Below, in pieces: positions 45,310 through 57,244 of a stretch of DNA of 64,000 nt (positions within the stretch are counted from its first letter, which is position 1; every line of letters starts with the position of its first letter). Source of the DNA: Neoceratodus forsteri. Lineage: Eukaryota; Chordata; Ceratodontiformes; Ceratodontidae. A model generated the notes under the pieces. It was not told the DNA's origin. It made no database searches and saw only the letters and a list, made by a program, of their open reading frames with translations. Position numbers and translations under genes: made by a program. The stretch covers positions 1,394,337,501 through 1,394,401,500 of the forward strand of contig CM057456.1 in the NCBI GenBank assembly GCA_016271365.2. The letters are read 5' to 3'.

Positions 45310-45845
45310 GCACATAGATACATAGACAGTGTCGGCAGATAAGGGCCTATGGCCCACCCAGTCTGCCCATTTGAGCTTGTAAGTTCAGTTTGTTTTCCTA
45401 GAAGTCTGTTGCCCCTTACCCCTGACCTCCAGAATTCATTTGTCTATCCCATGCATTCTTAAATCCCGTGATTGTTTCAGCCCCCACCACTTCCTCTGGT
45501 AGGGTGTTCCACTTGTCCACCACCCGTTCTGTGAAGAAATTCTTCCTCACGTTTCCTCTGAATCGTCCTCCCTCCAACTTCATCCCATGCCCCTAGTCCT
45601 GGAACATCTTTTTCGCTTAAAAATAGTGCATTCCTGCACCCTGTTCCTCCCTGTAAGATACTTGTATGTCTCTATCATATCCCCTCTCTCCCTCCTCTCC
45701 TCCAGGGAGTACATGTTCAGTGCCTTCAACCTGTCCTCATAGGACTTGTGATGCAATCCATGCACCATCTTTGTTGCCCTCCTCTGAACCTTCTCTACCC
45801 TGTCTATGTCCTTACGTAGGTAAGTAATACAATAATACAGCAATA
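45310..45845 (-). mobile_element. CR1-E 3' end
   Basis: Minus-strand reading gives [57 protein letters not shown] and the shared tail ending TATGTATCTATGT at 45310. It is nearly identical in content to CR1-C, and so the same subfamily. Confidence 0.9.
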
Positions 45846-46430
45846 GTAAATCTAGCTGAAGCAGCAGACTTTAACATTGCTGCCATAATATGAAGCTGAC
45901 AGCACACAGAAAGAGACCTGCAACCAGACCCTCAACTGGGACCACTGCAGCACCACAGGTACCAGCGATACCATGGTACCACAGTGGCTGACTGTCACTG
46001 CTAGTTGTCCCTTCCTGGGGTGTTCCTGTGGCCTGCGGGGGTAGCATTTGCTGCAGGCTGGCCAGGCTGTACTGCCTGTGGGGCTCCGTCATGGGCTGCA
46101 CTGGGTCTGGTGGTTGTTGCCATATCATGGCAATGTGTACATTTGTTGCCGTACCAGCAGCCACTGCTATACTATCTGAGATGCTATCACCTGTGCCTCA
46201 CCTCCACCTTAATTGATTCCAATTGCTGGGGCACTACAGCAGTGTGCTTAGGGAGAGTTTCACCTCATTCCACTGTGTGTAACATTCTTTCCTCCGCTGC
46301 AGAAAAAAGCTGTGAATACCCTTTCAGGGGCTGTGCCTTACTTATCTCACACCTTTTTGTCCTGAGGGGCTTCTGCAGCTACACTTTTTTCCACAGTCTA
46401 TAGTGGTTTTTCCCACTGCTGCGGAGGGTT
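45846..46430. other. Unassigned DNA
   Basis: Frames exist on both strands without motifs I can defend. Confidence 0.35.
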
Positions 46431-46433
46431 TTG

Positions 46434-47150
46434 TCAAGTGTAAATTTTTATTTCACTGTCTTGTGAGACCCTTTGTCCTCCTCCAGTACTAATTTGGCTC
46501 CTCTCTCCTTCCCTCTTCAGCCGAGACCCTCCTAGGGCTCCCAGCTCTAGCGCCGCACGATCCGCGGCCACCGGGCAGTCGGCGCTTCTCAAGCCGGCGC
46601 CCGAGACCACAAGCTGAGAGGTACGGGAAAGCCACAATCCAATCGGACCGCAAGCGCCTTTCTCCAGGCTCGCTCTGATTGGTCCCTTTTACTCCTCCAT
46701 TCGTTCCTATCTAGTGGAGCGTAAAGGCGCAATATTCACTTCAATACAGACTGTAATCCATCTTCTAGACTGTTTTTAGTGCCTAAATCTGCCTAGAAAC
46801 TGTTAAATATTCATAGAAAAGCTGTTTTACTTTACTAAAGCTACCAAAATATTAGAGTGGTTACAGCCCTTCTTGTGACTTGGTAACTGTAGCCAGACTC
46901 CCAGGCACCAAGGAAATTGCCCCTATTCAAGTGTAAATTTTTATTTCACTGGCTTGTGAGACCCTTTGTCGTCCTCCGGTACTAATTTGGCTCCTCTCTC
47001 TTTCCCTCTTCAGCCGAGACCCTCCTAGGGCTCCCAGCTCTACTGCCGCACTATCTGCGGCCACCGGGCGGTCGGTGCTCCTCAAGCCGGCGCCCGAGAC
47101 CACAAGCTCGGACTCAACAAGCTGAGAGGTACGGGAAAGCCGCAAACTTT
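46434..47150 (+). repeat. Tandem 5' UTR monomers of L2-B (period about 493 bp)
   Basis: CAAGTGTAAATTTTTATTTC begins units at about 46434 and 46927. Each continues for about 200 bp through GCCGAGACCCTCCTAGGGCT and GCTGAGAGGTACGGGAAAGC at over 90% identity. Unit 1 continues with CCAATCGG and GATTGGTCC, which are CCAAT-box-like. GC-rich tandem monomers at a LINE 5' end usually act as promoter units. Confidence 0.7.
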
Positions 47151-47748
47151 ACGCCCACTCATCCCCCCTCCCTGCACTTTCTTATATAGACCATCTTGCC
47201 CTGCCCACCTCAGCTATTGGCTCTCTATATTTTCTTCTTTCCTACCATTTTTTTTTTCCTTTGGTCATACCCACTGGGATGTCACCTAGCGTATTACTCT
47301 AGCCCTTAATAAAAAAAAAAAGGGGGGGGAATTGTAACTCACAAAAAAGCGTCTCTATATTGATCCTTATACATTAAATCTTGGCAATGTGGCTTCAGCT
47401 CATTAGCATCTTATGCATACTACCCCTACTAGGGGAACTTCGAGGTTGAACGTATATTACTGGGGAAATTTGTCCTTCCACCATCGGAATGCGTGTACAT
47501 CAAGCCTTTACTCCTGTAACACCACTGCACCTCTGCATTCTTGCCATGGAGGATTCTATTGGCATGCATCAGGACATCAAATACCAGTGGGAAAGTGTCA
47601 GCCATCTCCCCCCAGTGAAGTCACCCCGTGGTTCTTCACAGCTAGGGCCCTATGTTATGTAATGGCAGGATAACATACCACCTATAATAAGCCCCCGCAG
47701 ACTGACTCAGACATTACTTCCACTAGAAGAAGAATAACAATTTCTAAA

Positions 47749-50697
47749 ATGTCACTTGCAGCCTTAAAGAAACTTATAGTCCTTCTGATACTATGTTCAG
47801 GTAACATGTAACTTAATCCTGGGCCCACAAAGACATTGCCTCACCCTCAAATCTCCCTAGGCTCAAGGGTATCAGCTTCATGCATGTCAATACATGTAGC
47901 CTCCTAAAAAAAACTGTCCTCTATACAAGCTTGGATCACTCATACAGAACCCGATGTGCTTGTCATAACTGAATCCTGGCTCCGTCCTTCTACGCCTGAT
48001 AAGGAGATTGTCATACCGAACTATCTCCTGTTCAGAGCCGACAGACAAACCAGGGGCAGTGGAGTAGTCATCTACACGAAGGACAAACTCTCAGTTACTA
48101 TCCTTGACTCCTCCTCGCTCTCAAACGCATATGAATGTCTGTCCCTAAAAATTGAAACATCCCCTGCGTCAGCCGTCAGAATAATCGGCTGCTACTGACC
48201 CCCTACCCCGGTACCACAGCTACTAACCCACCTTTCATCTATGATGGACTCTGCCAATCTTGAAACTATAATAATGGGAGACCTCAACTACGACTGGCTG
48301 TCCAACACCTCGCTACCACTTAAATCTTTCTGCGACACCCATGGTCTCTCACAACTTATCAACAAACCTACACGCATCAATAAAAAAAAAAACTATCAAG
48401 TAGCACCCTTCTAGATGTCCTATTAGTAGATAAACCTCACCTTTTTTCCCATGCAGGAATTTTCCACGCAGATGTTAGCGATCACTGCTTTATTGCAGGT
48501 GTGAGATCTAGTCATATGCCCAAATCAACAGAGAGATCTAAAGGGAACTTTGACCCATTGGCCTATATCAGTGACCTCAAGACCTCTCCACTTTGGCAGA
48601 ACTTCTACCTAGCAAATTCAGTAAACAATGCCTTTACCGTCTTCCTAGAAACCTTAACCCATGCCCTCAATGCCCATGCTCCCATGGTCAAAATCCGTAT
48701 AAAGCCAAGAACATACCGCTGGTTTACTGCAGACCTCAAAGCTGCTTTATTAAACAGGGATAAGCTTTGGAAACGCGCTTGTAAATCACAGCTGGATAAG
48801 GATTGGTGTCTGTTCAGAACTGCTAGGAATCTATGCACAAAGCTGATCAGGGAAACCAAATCCAAATTCTATTGTTCAGAATTAGACGCCGCCTCAAATT
48901 GCCCTACAAAATTCTGGATCACCATAAAAAATCTCACTGGACACACGACGGGTAATACACTTCCCCAAAAAATATCCTCCAATAATGGCATCATTAACGA
49001 CAAAAACGAAATGCTACAAGCATTTAACAACCACTTTGCCTCAGCTGGTGTGGCTTTCGACAACTCGCCTGCCTGTAAGCTGTACTCCCACATGAACCTA
49101 TTGCCTCCGGACGGAAATCCAAGGAAAGCCGCCTTCTCCTTCTTACCAGTTATCTTAAAAGAAGTTGAGCACCTACTTCGCCCGGATACCAAGAAAAGCG
49201 CCGGCGCAGACGCCCAGGACCCCTACTTCATAAAAATTGCCTGGCATGTACTGGCAGTGCCCATCACCCATCTGTTCAATCTCTCACTCTCCCAGGGGTC
49301 CCTTCCTGAACTATGGAAAACTACACACATTATTCCACACTTCAAATCCAGGGACCCTTGTGACCTAAATAATTATAGGCCAATTTCACTACTCCCTATA
49401 CTTTCAAAAATCCTAGAAAAAATAGTAAACGCCCAGCTGCGAGACTATCTGGAAAAGACAAATTTCCTAAATCCTATGCAATCAGGCTTCCGCATGAATC
49501 ACAGTAAGGTCTCGGCACTGGCCAAGGTCACCAACGATTGGATACACGACCTCGACAACAAACAGTTCGTCTGTGCTGTCTTCCTGGACCTCAGCAAAGC
49601 ATTCGATACTGTTGACCACTCCCTACTTCTCTCATCACTAAAAACGTTAGGCCTAGATGCCACCTCTATGGACTGGTTTCAGAACTACCTAATTGATGGG
49701 CAACAGCAGGTCAAAGTAGAAGGGGAGCTGCCCCCCACAGACTGTTACTTAGAGGTGTCCCTCCAGAATCCATACTGGGTCCAATACTTTTCAACATATA
49801 TATCAACAATATCGACCTTGGTATCAAAAATGCTAATATCCACCTGTTTGCAGATGATACGGTATTGTACCTAAGCCAGTCTACACTTGAAGCTGCCTGT
49901 GAAGCTTTACAATCGGACTTCAACATCCTCCAACACCAGCTCGTCAACAAAAAACTGCTATTCAATGCCAAAAAACAAAGGCGATGATTCTCTCTCCTGT
50001 CAACCCACCATCCCACTTTGCCCTTGGCACACTCCCCCATCACTACCTTACTGGGGGAAAACCTGGACTATGTCACCAAGTTCAAATACTTTGGAATCTG
50101 GCTAGATCACAAGCTCTCCTTCGGAGAACACTTCGAGGACATGGTAAAAAACTAAGAGAATAGGGCTCTTTATCGAATAAACCACTTTCTAACTACGGAG
50201 GCAAGGAAACATCTCGTACAGTCTTCCTTTATCTCCCTGTTAGACTACACTGACTTTATCTACTGCCATTGCAACGCCTTATATCTAAGTAAGGTGGATG
50301 TCCTGTACCACACAGCGCTGCGCTTCATTAGAGGTCTCCCATCCTCCACCCATCATTGTTCCCTGTATGCCGCTGTAGGTTGGCCCTCCCTCCAATCGAG
50401 ACGAAAAAGAAACACGGCCACCTGGACCCTGAAAGCACTTGCTGGAAAACTACCATGCTACATCTCTGATCTGCCCTTAAGCAAAGTCGGAAAATACGCC
50501 CTAAGGAGCTACTCCTTTATCACCCTGACTATCTCCAGGGTCCGCACTCGTTATGGGACTTCGGCCATAAGTTACTCAATTTCGTCACTCTGGAATGATA
50601 TCCAGAAAATTTTGAAGCTAAGAACCACAGTAACTATTACAGTGTTTAAGTCCCTATATGCAAAGCTAGTCGAAGACAACTGTCACTGCTTCCACTG
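47749..50697 (+). pseudogene. L2-B ORF: 2A-like leader, APE endonuclease and RT, broken
   Basis: It starts ATG-TCA-CTT: a hydrophobic leader (MSLAALKKLIVLLILCSG), then a degenerate 2A-like end with a stop at 47809 and LNPGP. Endonuclease motifs: TESWLRP, GSGVVIYTK, GDLNYDWL. RT: NNYRPISLLPILSKILEKIV, QSGFRMNHSK, FLDLSKAFDTVDH, then a frameshift near 49750 and FADDTVLYL (49847-49873). The C-terminus has LLDYTDFIYCH, LYHTALRFIRGLPSSTHHC and SLWNDIQK. The 457-residue stretch 48501-49874 is the longest intact piece. Three or four stops or frameshifts disable it. The protein would perform target-primed reverse transcription. Confidence 0.9.
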
Positions 50698-51399
50698 ACC
50701 TTATTCTGCTATAGCCTCTGTACTCACCAACGCCCTTATCGCCTGTCAGCGCACTCACCCCCCCTTCCCCTACCATTGCCTAACCCTTTCTCCCATCATC
50801 CTACCCTTCCTCTGATTTCTCCTCTCCTCTCCTAGGGCCACTGACCCACTCCTCCAAGGATAGCCACCGCACGATCAAGTATATCCACGGAGGCGCCTCC
50901 GAAACTGCCACCTGTAGTTGTCCAGAGTAGCTCGAGCTCCTCAAACTCCATACCCCTCCAGGAGTACTACTAGGACACCACTTGTAGCCACCGGGCGGCC
51001 TTCACCTGTCTGTGGCTTAACATGCTCTTCGTTAATTACCCTGCCTCTATGAGCCTCGAACCCCCTGTTGACAGCCTGTCCGCCGGTGCCTCCTGGTGCC
51101 ATAGCTGGCCATCCCAATTTCTCCCCTCTCTGAGTCCGATATGGCCTTAACTCCAATCTGGGTTCGACACATTGATTAATCCTCAAAGACAGAATAGATA
51201 TTTAATTTGCCTGTTTCACTGAATGTATTTATTACTGTCTTTACATCAATGTTTGTACTTTGTCTTACTTTTGTATCCCTGCCAATTATGTTATCTATGT
51301 TCTATATGACCATGTGTAATGCAGGTCCACCTTGTAAATGAGCTTGCTCAATGGTGCCCGCCTGGATAAATAAAGATTTGATTGATTGAATAGCACTTG

Positions 51400-51900
51400 G
51401 AGCAAACTCACCTTTTTTTCCGTAGCTGAGGAAGTTTTGGGGACTTAGGGAAGGTTTTGCACCTTTTGAAAGCTTTGAGAATCCTGCCCCAGGACTGTAA
51501 CCAGCAGTAGTTATTAGTCGGCAAGCATTTTCATCATATAATTTTTTTGTTTTTGTTTGCAAAAATGTGTTTCTGACATCCTTACATTATAATTGGTATT
51601 CGTTTATTAAAATTTTTTGTAATGGATGAATGAATACCTCTTGACTGTAAATATAGAATGTATTCTGGTGTCGGCACATTTTTCTGATATGGAATAGTAC
51701 TGCGCCAAACCAAGATATTTAATTCTTTGGTGGTGGGCAAGAATTTTGAATAAAACTTAAAAATCATATACTTCAGTATAGGTATGAAATATGACTTTAT
51801 TTTGCCCGGAATACACAACTAAACAACCTAGCACGATGACTAAGAAATACTGCTGCTTTAAGCCAGGATTTATTGTGATGAGCAGCATTAGGCGACTTGG
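51400..51900. other. AT-rich DNA, nothing recognised
   Basis: Low-complexity AT-rich sequence between L2-B and the hammerhead repeat, without motifs. Confidence 0.4.
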
Positions 51901-51907
51901 TATAATT

Positions 51908-52290
51908 CAAAATCACACATACCCCCACAATGCAAAGCAACATGGGCTGTATATGCAAATCACCACAGAATATTATGCTGGTTCAGCTTTAAGCAAAAAT
52001 GCATGGTGCCCAAAAGCCTCTCACACACTTTGCAAAGGGTGCCGACAGAAAGACACAGACAGGTGTTTCGTGTCTTACCAGGACTCATCCGTGTGCCTCG
52101 TCTGTATAACAACCCAGTGGAATGAACCAGCTACCCTAAGATGGTCTATCTGGGTTATGTTGTGGTAAACTCAATAAAAACAAAAAACAAACTAAAAGAC
52201 AAAGCACCTCAGTGCAAGAGCACTGAGGCAATGGTTACCTCAAAGGGCATTGGCCAGGAAACCAAGTTTCAAAGAAATACAAAATCACAC
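51908..52290 (-). repeat. Hammerhead-bearing repeat unit, copy H1 (about 372 bp)
   Basis: CAAAATCACACA occurs at both 51908 and 52280, so the interval is one full unit of a head-to-tail repeat plus the first bases of the next. It holds GCAAAGTGTGTGAGAGG, the ribozyme, CCAGATAGACCATCTTAGGG and CAATGCCCTTTGAGGTAACC (read on the minus strand). Copies H2 and H3 lie at 58245-58470 and 62030-62530. It joins directly to the 3' end of L2-A. Confidence 0.85.
52052..52097 (-). ncRNA. Type I hammerhead ribozyme, copy H1
   Basis: The minus strand has stem I GGCACA paired with UGUGUC (6 bp), core CGGATGA (one substitution, U4 to G, in CUGAUGA), a variable stem II, GAAAC, loop ACCU and the canonical cleavage triplet GUC. 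Stem I and the cleavage site are ideal, but the U4 change should impair activity. Confidence 0.7.
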
Positions 52291-55200
52291 ATTTTTATTT
52301 ATTCAATTTTGTTAACCGGGTAAGCCCACTGGGCCCCGAATGTCCCTTTTTCAGGGGCGACCCGGAGTTAGTTACATATAATTTTGCACATACAGTCAGG
52401 TAATACAGTGTTGGGCATACTGTACAGGATTACAAAGACAGTATACAGTTTTACAGTTTTTGTGGAAGAGGGCAGGAGGTACATGACATTAGTGAATACA
52501 GCGGTACAGTGTAGTACATCTAATACATGAGGTATATTACATTAATGAATACAACAGAACAGTGTAGTACATATAATACAGAGTTATAAGGACACTATAC
52601 TGTTTCTGTAGAAGAGGGCAGTAAATACATTACAATACAGAGTACAGCAGTGACGGCAGATAGATGTGGGGGTGGTAAGTGCTTTAAATGCACACAAGAA
52701 GTTCCATATTGGATAGAGTACCAGCATATGCAGTCATTAGTCGTTACCCTTATAGGGGAGCAATTTTGTACTAACACAAATTGACTTGAGGTGTGGTTGA
52801 CTAGCCATTGGTGCAGGGGCAGGGACTAAGTTTAAGGAGGTGAGCGCGCAGTCCCTTTTGAAATATGGCTAGGGTGGGTGCCTCCTGAAGGTGGCTGGGA
52901 AGATTGTTCCATAATTCAGGGGCTAGCTGAGTAAAGGATTTACTCCCAGCAATAGAGCAGGCCAAGGGAATTTCCAGTAGTTTTTTTGTTTGAGGAGCGG
53001 AGTGGTCTTCTGGTTGGCTTTGGCGCAAGTAGCCCGATCAGATCTGCCGGAGGTTGGGCATCGAGGAGCTTGTAGGTCCAGCTTAATAGGAGGTACTGGA
53101 GCCTGTTGTTCAGGGATGGCCAGTTAAGGGCTGTGAGGGCATCACAGTGGTGGGTCCTCGGGTGGGATTTGGAAGCATAGCGAGCAATTTTGTGGTATAA
53201 GGTCAGTAATCTGCTGTGGTCTGTTTTAGCGATGCCGAGTATGATGGGGCTGTGTAGGTTAAGGTTGGGAGAAGTATGCTTTGCAAGATTGCCAGTCTAG
53301 TCTCTGGTATCCTGTTGTGGCTTAGACGATAGAGGAGGCCCAGTTTTTGGTGGATGTTTTTTATTACCAGGTCAACATGGGGCTTCAGTGTGAGCCCCTG
53401 ATCTAATGTGAGGCCAAGGTATTTGACAGATTGTACTACCTCTATTTTGGAGCCAGATATGGTAGTGAGTGGCAGAAGATGGGCCCTGGAGGGACCCAGG
53501 GATTTTGGCCTGAACAGCATAGCCTTTGTCTTGGTGGGGTTAAGGACCAAGCGATTCTCAGCTAGCCAAGTCTCTGCCTTGGTGAAGTCTGCTTGGAGCA
53601 TGGGTCCTAAGTCGGATGGGTGGACTCCCGTTCTGTACAGTACTGCATCATCAGTGTATTGTACTATGGAGATGCCCCTACAATGGCCATGGAGGTCATT
53701 TATGAATGAGGGAGTGCTGATCAAGTCCAAGTTGGCTAAGCTTTGTTAGTAGGAGCAGGTGATCTACCAGGTCAAAGGCCTTGGAGAGGTCGACAAACAC
53801 GGCCTCAGTGGGGATACCCTTGTCCCAGGCAGCCAGGACATCGGAGGTAAATTTAATGAAGGCAGTGTCAGTCCCATGCCTTGGTCTAAAGCCATGTTGT
53901 CAGGGGGCCAGTAGCCTATTGGCTTCCAGGTAGTCTCTTAGTTGGCCATACACTAGCCGCTCCTGGATCTTTGCCAGTTGACATAGGATAGAGATGGGTC
54001 TATAGTGGCCTGTCGGTTCCCTTGCTCCACCCTTGTGGATTGGGACTACATGGGCTGGCTTCCATGTTAGTGGAACTGTTCCTTCCTGCAGGGATCTGTT
54101 TATTAACTGGGTTACAGGTAGTGCAGTGGCAGGGGCAGCATCCCTTTGTAGCCTAGGGTCCAGTCCTTCAGGTCCTGGTGATACGTTGGGTTTTAGGGAT
54201 TGTAGGAGAGCCAGCACTTCTTTGGCTCGCACTGTCCGCAGGTGAAAATGTGCAGTCAGAGGGTCCTGGGATTCAGTGGCCGGAGGGCTGGATCTGAGTG
54301 CCAGGTTGGTGAAGAAGCGATTGAAGGCTGAGGCGGTCTCCCCTCCATCCGTTAGTGTTATGTCGTTACAGATTATGTTACCCTGCTGGGGTGTTTTTGT
54401 ACCTTTTAGCAGGGAGTTGATTCTTGTCCAGAAGGACTTTGGGTCAGATAGAGTTCACCGCTGAAGGGATTTTATGTAGTCCCTTTTGGCAGATTTGGAG
54501 ATTTTTTTGGCACTGGCTCCACAGTGATCTATAGGCAGTGAAGTCTGCAAGGCTAGCAGATCTCCTTGCGTTTTGCCATGCCTTGTCTCTGGCTATCATC
54601 AGTGATTTTAGTTCATGTGAAATCCATTTGTGGCAATGGCCCTTAGCTTGTCTTCTCCTAATGGGGACATGTATGTTGGCCACCGCAGAGAACGTGCGCT
54701 GGAAGTACTGAACTGCGTCGTCAGTACTGCCTAGGAGTCTTATCGCTGACCAGTCAGTATTTCTTAAGGAGCTCTGGAAGGCCTCCGTGAAGAATCCAGA
54801 GAAATCCCTGGCCACTATGAGCTTGGGCGGAATCCTGGGAGGCTGATTTTTCCAGATGCAGAAAGTGGGTGAGTGATTGCTTACAGCGTCTGACATCACA
54901 CCAGTCACTTGTATGTTGGCAGCTTTGGAGGCAAGAATCCAGTCAAGGATGGAGTGGTTCCCTGTTTTTTTGGTTGTGCCTTGTGACCTCAGTGATGACC
55001 TGGGTCAAGTTTGGATCAAGAATTGTGGCCTTGTAGTTTTGCTCGGTGGTGGGTTCCCACTTCAAGTTGAAGTCCCCAAGGACCAGCATCTCCGTGAGCC
55101 GTGCCCCCGCTAAGGAGCGGACTGGGTTCTGGAGTGCTGTGGTGCCACCGGTGGGAGGATTGTAGATACAGCCTATAGTTAGATGCTTAGCACGACCCAG

Positions 55201-56760
55201 TACAATTTGGAGAAATAACAATTCTAGCCATGTAGGGCTTGGCATTTCGACAGGGAACAAGGAAGCCGCCAGGGAGGAAGTCACATAAATAAGGACACCC
55301 CCTCCTTTTTTCCCTTCACTGTCCTTTCGGAAGGAGTCGTAGTGGTCTAGTGCCACTTTGTGAGGGAGTATGTGAGGCTTCAGCCATGTTTCGGATATGG
55401 CTAGCACATCGGGCCTATGTGTATCTACCCATGATTGCACTTCAGGCATCTTGGGTCGTAGGCTGCAAACGTTCATGTGGGCCACCCTCAGTCCTTTGGT
55501 GTGTCACTATATAGGGTCGCTAGAGGACCCCAGGATGGAATTGGTGGATGGGGGCCCAGGGTTGGGGTGAATGTCACCTGCCCACAACATCCGTATTAGC
55601 AGAATGAAGCAGAGGACCCTCTGCCGAGTGAGAGAGGATCGTTTTGATCATTTAGATTTTAGATTAGTTTTGATCAGGGGCAGCTGCAGAATAAGGGGTG
55701 CTAGCTGCACATTCGAGCAGACTTGATAGACCTCTAGGCCTTTATCTTCTGGCAAATTTTGTATGTTCGTATTTACCTGGTACCCCAGACAAGATGAGGT
55801 AGCAGGCTCCCTTGTGTGCTAATCCATGCTTGAGAACCAGCAAGTGCAGGATTGTTGATCCAGGGCAATACGTGAGGTGTGGTACGTGACAGTCCTGCGC
55901 ACCCCTAAGCAGGTTAGGGTCTTGGCAGCCACTTATTTTTGCATCTACCCATCCTAGCACAGCTGCGTACAGCAGTAACGCTACTGGTACTCTGAAGTTA
56001 GGGTTCGGGTTTAGCCACGAGCACCAGTGGTGCTGGAAATGTGGCTGGGCTACTTCGGTGAGGTGCATGTTCCTCCAGACCCAAATAGTGGTGCTGTGAG
56101 AGTGGGGTTCCCTATGTTTGAGGCATTCTGTTATCGTTATGAGGTGTGTCTGCCTTACTAAGTTATGTCTTGCTTTTGCTGGTAGGATCCTTAGCACAGG
56201 GGATATGCAATGGGGGTCGTGTGGGATCCTCAGCCGCACGCTATAGTACTTCCCTAGGGTGTGGTCACAAGCTATTGTGCTGTACAACAGACCCAAGGCT
56301 AGAGCTGAGAGAAGTGTTCTGTTGTGGAGGTGGTGGCAATACTAGTAGGATAGGATAGGCAGCCCTGCTAGGGCGGCCTCTAGCAGCAGCCGAAGAGAAA
56401 CTGCAAATGGAGAAGTGAGCTGATAGGCTCAAATGGGCATGTGAGCTCCACAATATAAGCCCGAGTCCACCAAGGGTGGTGGTGGGGGCCGTGGGGCAGC
56501 TGACATGCAGCATCAGCGGGGATTACAATCGGGGAGAGCAGCAGCCACAGTTCAGACTGTGTGGCGTCTCGCAGAGTTTCTCCATACCTGCTTGTAGGGA
56601 GGGCTCCCTTATGTAGGCCCTCATGACCTTCCTTCCTCCTTTCGGGGCGCTCATGTGTCCGCTCCTGGCTGTGGAGGATCACAAGAAAAAGCGGGGTTAA
56701 ATAAGGTGAGCTCCTTTTGTTTTGCACAGTGGGAGGGAGTGAGCACAAGAGGGAAGGCTG
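52290..56760 (-). mobile_element. L2-A: L2-group LINE
   Basis: Minus strand: 5' UTR (from about 56760), 2A-like leader at 55578-55552, endonuclease, RT and 3' end at about 52290. Copies of its 5' UTR segment (CAATCGGGGAGAGC... and GTAGGGAGGGCTCCCTT) are expanded as a minisatellite at 57245-58235, so the array is probably part of or derived from this element. It differs in sequence from L2-B and L2-C and is a distinct family. Confidence 0.85.
52801..55640 (-). pseudogene. L2-A ORF: 2A-like leader, endonuclease, RT, broken
   Basis: Leader FILLIRMLWAGDIHPNPGP ends at 55552, followed in frame by two stops and then AHMNVCSLRPKM. Endonuclease motifs: ISETWLKPH, GGGVLIYVTS, GDFNLKWEP. Linker with KWISHELKSLMIARDKAWQ. 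RT motifs: SPGPEGLDPRL, GHYRPISILCQLAKIQERLV, a frameshifted FVDLSKAFDLV-like region, YTDDAVLY at about 53658-53635 (Thr in the usual Ala position), ENRLVLNPTKTKAMLF, VKYLGLTLD. The C-terminus has LAPELWNNLPSHLQ. It is inactivated by several frame changes. Confidence 0.88.
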
Positions 56761-56833
56761 CTCTTGCCCTGTGGTAATGTCCTGATATGCGCCAGCCCTT
56801 AGTGTAGCAGGATTAAGGCAACATTGCGAGTAC

Positions 56834-57105
56834 AGTCTGTTGCTGTTTTAGAACAAGTAAGGAGAAAAGAGAAAAAAATACAAAGATCACTACTGCTCCT
56901 GCTGTTTACTCGGTGGATTACAGTTAAGGCGCCTTACAATAGCCCTCACTTTCTGTGCTTAAGGGGACAGAGCATGATATTGATTGAACAGGCTGTTGCT
57001 GTTTTAGAGCAGGCAAATAAAAACATAAATAACTACTGATCGTGCTAATAACTCAGTGGAGTAAAGTTAAGGCGTTTTACAAGAGTCCTGGTTTTCTGTG
57101 CTATA
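56834..57105 (+). repeat. Two tandem copies of a 155-bp segment
   Basis: CTGTTGCTGTTTTAGAACA (56840) and CTGTTGCTGTTTTAGAGCA (56992) begin units that share AGTTAAGGCGCCTTACAA-like and TTCTGTGCT ends. Confidence 0.75.
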
Positions 57106-57244
57106 GGAGGCAAAGCAACATGCAAAAAAATCTGCACACGTGTGGGGACAATAATTTAGATTTAAAGTCAATGTTTAAATCCTGAAAATGGCATCAATCA
57201 ACAATCGGGGAGAGCCGCAGCCACAGTTCGGACTGCGTGGCATC

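Larger units (their letters stand above)
46434..51392 (+). mobile_element. L2-B: near full-length L2-group LINE
   Basis: Order: two tandem 5' monomers (46434-47150), 5' UTR, single ORF from 47749, 3' UTR, and a 3' end GGATAAATAAAGATTTGATTGATTGAA at about 51365-51392. The 3' end is identical in kind to the fragment at 7148. Total length about 5 kb. Target duplications were not identified because the 5' junction is uncertain. Confidence 0.88.

Noticed and set aside
45002..45325. 107-residue frame near the CDCA7L start, possible divergent gene
   Set aside because: No recognised domain, overlapping open frame on the other strand, repeated CGCAGCTGAGGGA words, and it runs into a CR1 insertion.
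46200..46420. Minus-strand peptide FSAAEERMLHTVE resembling SANT/MYB-like Harbinger accessory proteins
   Set aside because: Similarity is short, stops interrupt it and no flanking transposon ends were found.
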